From the NCBI GenBank assembly GCA_004020545.1, contig SAQE01000022.1, forward strand, positions 24,501-88,500: a stretch of 64,000 bases of DNA, given 5' to 3'. Position 1 is the stretch's first letter. Every line of letters begins with the position of its first letter. The notes beneath the pieces were generated by a model. It saw only the letters and a list, made by a program, of their open reading frames with translations, ran no database searches and was not told where the DNA came from. Origin of the DNA: Mesorhizobium sp. (GTDB lineage: Bacteria; Pseudomonadota; Alphaproteobacteria; Rhizobiales; Rhizobiaceae). A program made the translations under genes and the position numbers. This document shows positions 63,817-64,000 of this stretch, piece after piece.

Positions 63817-64000
63817 TCACGGCAGCACAGGCGCTGGATAAGTGGCGCCGAGGGGGCGGTATTGCTCGCCGCTGACCATCAGCTTCCAGGCGATGCGGGC
63901 CAGCTTGTTGGCCAGCGCCACCGCCGCAAGTTTGGGAGCCTTGCAGGCGATCAGAGCCTGCAACCAGGGCCAGACTCTTTTGCTGCCGCGCCGCATGTGT
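63817..64000 (-). mobile_element. IS110-family transposase, C-terminal part
   Basis: An open frame runs from the right edge to a TGA at 63817-63819, giving 60 residues that end the protein. WPWLQALIACKAPKLAAVALANKLARIAWKLMVSGEQYRP (residues 8-47 of the fragment) matches the end of the Transposase_20 domain of IS110-family recombinases (consensus with VALARKLARILWAM and a final YDP). The rest, with the DEDD catalytic domain, lies beyond the window, so integrity cannot be judged. The only mobile element gene seen. Confidence 0.8.

Overview
The window is GC-rich, densely coding chromosomal DNA of a Rhizobiales alphaproteobacterium, most like Mesorhizobium. The grounds are gene content and order (petABC-apt, prs/rplY/pth/ychF, lgt-midA-pgeF, a PetP/PetR-like regulator pair, BA14K and DUF1344 proteins) and three kinds of short intergenic repeat typical of rhizobia. 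I see no rRNA, tRNA, CRISPR array, prophage or replication origin. The only transposase is a C-terminal fragment of an IS110-family enzyme cut by the right edge.

Left part (0-16 kb): an orphan OmpR-type response regulator, small secreted proteins, a second-type ClpS, and a tightly coupled four-gene unit on the minus strand (MoxR ATPase, DUF58 protein, two large membrane proteins) that looks like a MoxR/von Willebrand A system. Opposite it runs the chain DUF1285 - CoA pyrophosphatase - CCA-adding enzyme, with overlapping starts and stops. A secreted subtilisin and a putative outer-membrane barrel protein follow, then DUF1059, DUF1344 and hemF.

16-32 kb: soxR, trmL, a possible leader ORF with tandem repeats, two ABC exporter half-transporters, a cupin protein, the cytochrome bc1 operon petABC, apt, two coupled MaoC dehydratases, corA, and the translation block rplY-pth-ychF.

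32-42.5 kb: accessory genes lying between rplY and prs, which are neighbours in many bacteria. They are a GST, a sulfonate-type sulfur scavenging cluster (FMN reductase, flavin monooxygenase, ABC transporter), an OhrR-like regulator facing a chloroperoxidase-type hydrolase with two matching palindromic boxes, an epoxide-hydrolase-like protein, and an Fsr/NimT-like exporter divergent from an AraC regulator.

42.5-64 kb: prs, a lipoprotein, a creatinase-fold protein lacking the M24 metal ligands, pgeF, midA, lgt, a ParDE toxin-antitoxin pair, ubiK, ybjN, csaA, an Lrp regulator, a GT4 glycosyltransferase, a MarR - response regulator - histidine kinase operon resembling petP-petR, ilvE, an MBL hydrolase, BA14K, two cold-shock genes, a lipoprotein with two Kazal-like domains, a TPR-sulfotransferase, and the IS110 fragment with about 330 bp of non-coding flank.

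The points most worth following are the split of metal-site intactness in the MoxR/vWA unit, the leader region before the ABC exporters, the OhrR-type operator pair, the metal-less M24 protein, the double-Kazal lipoprotein and the IS110 flank.
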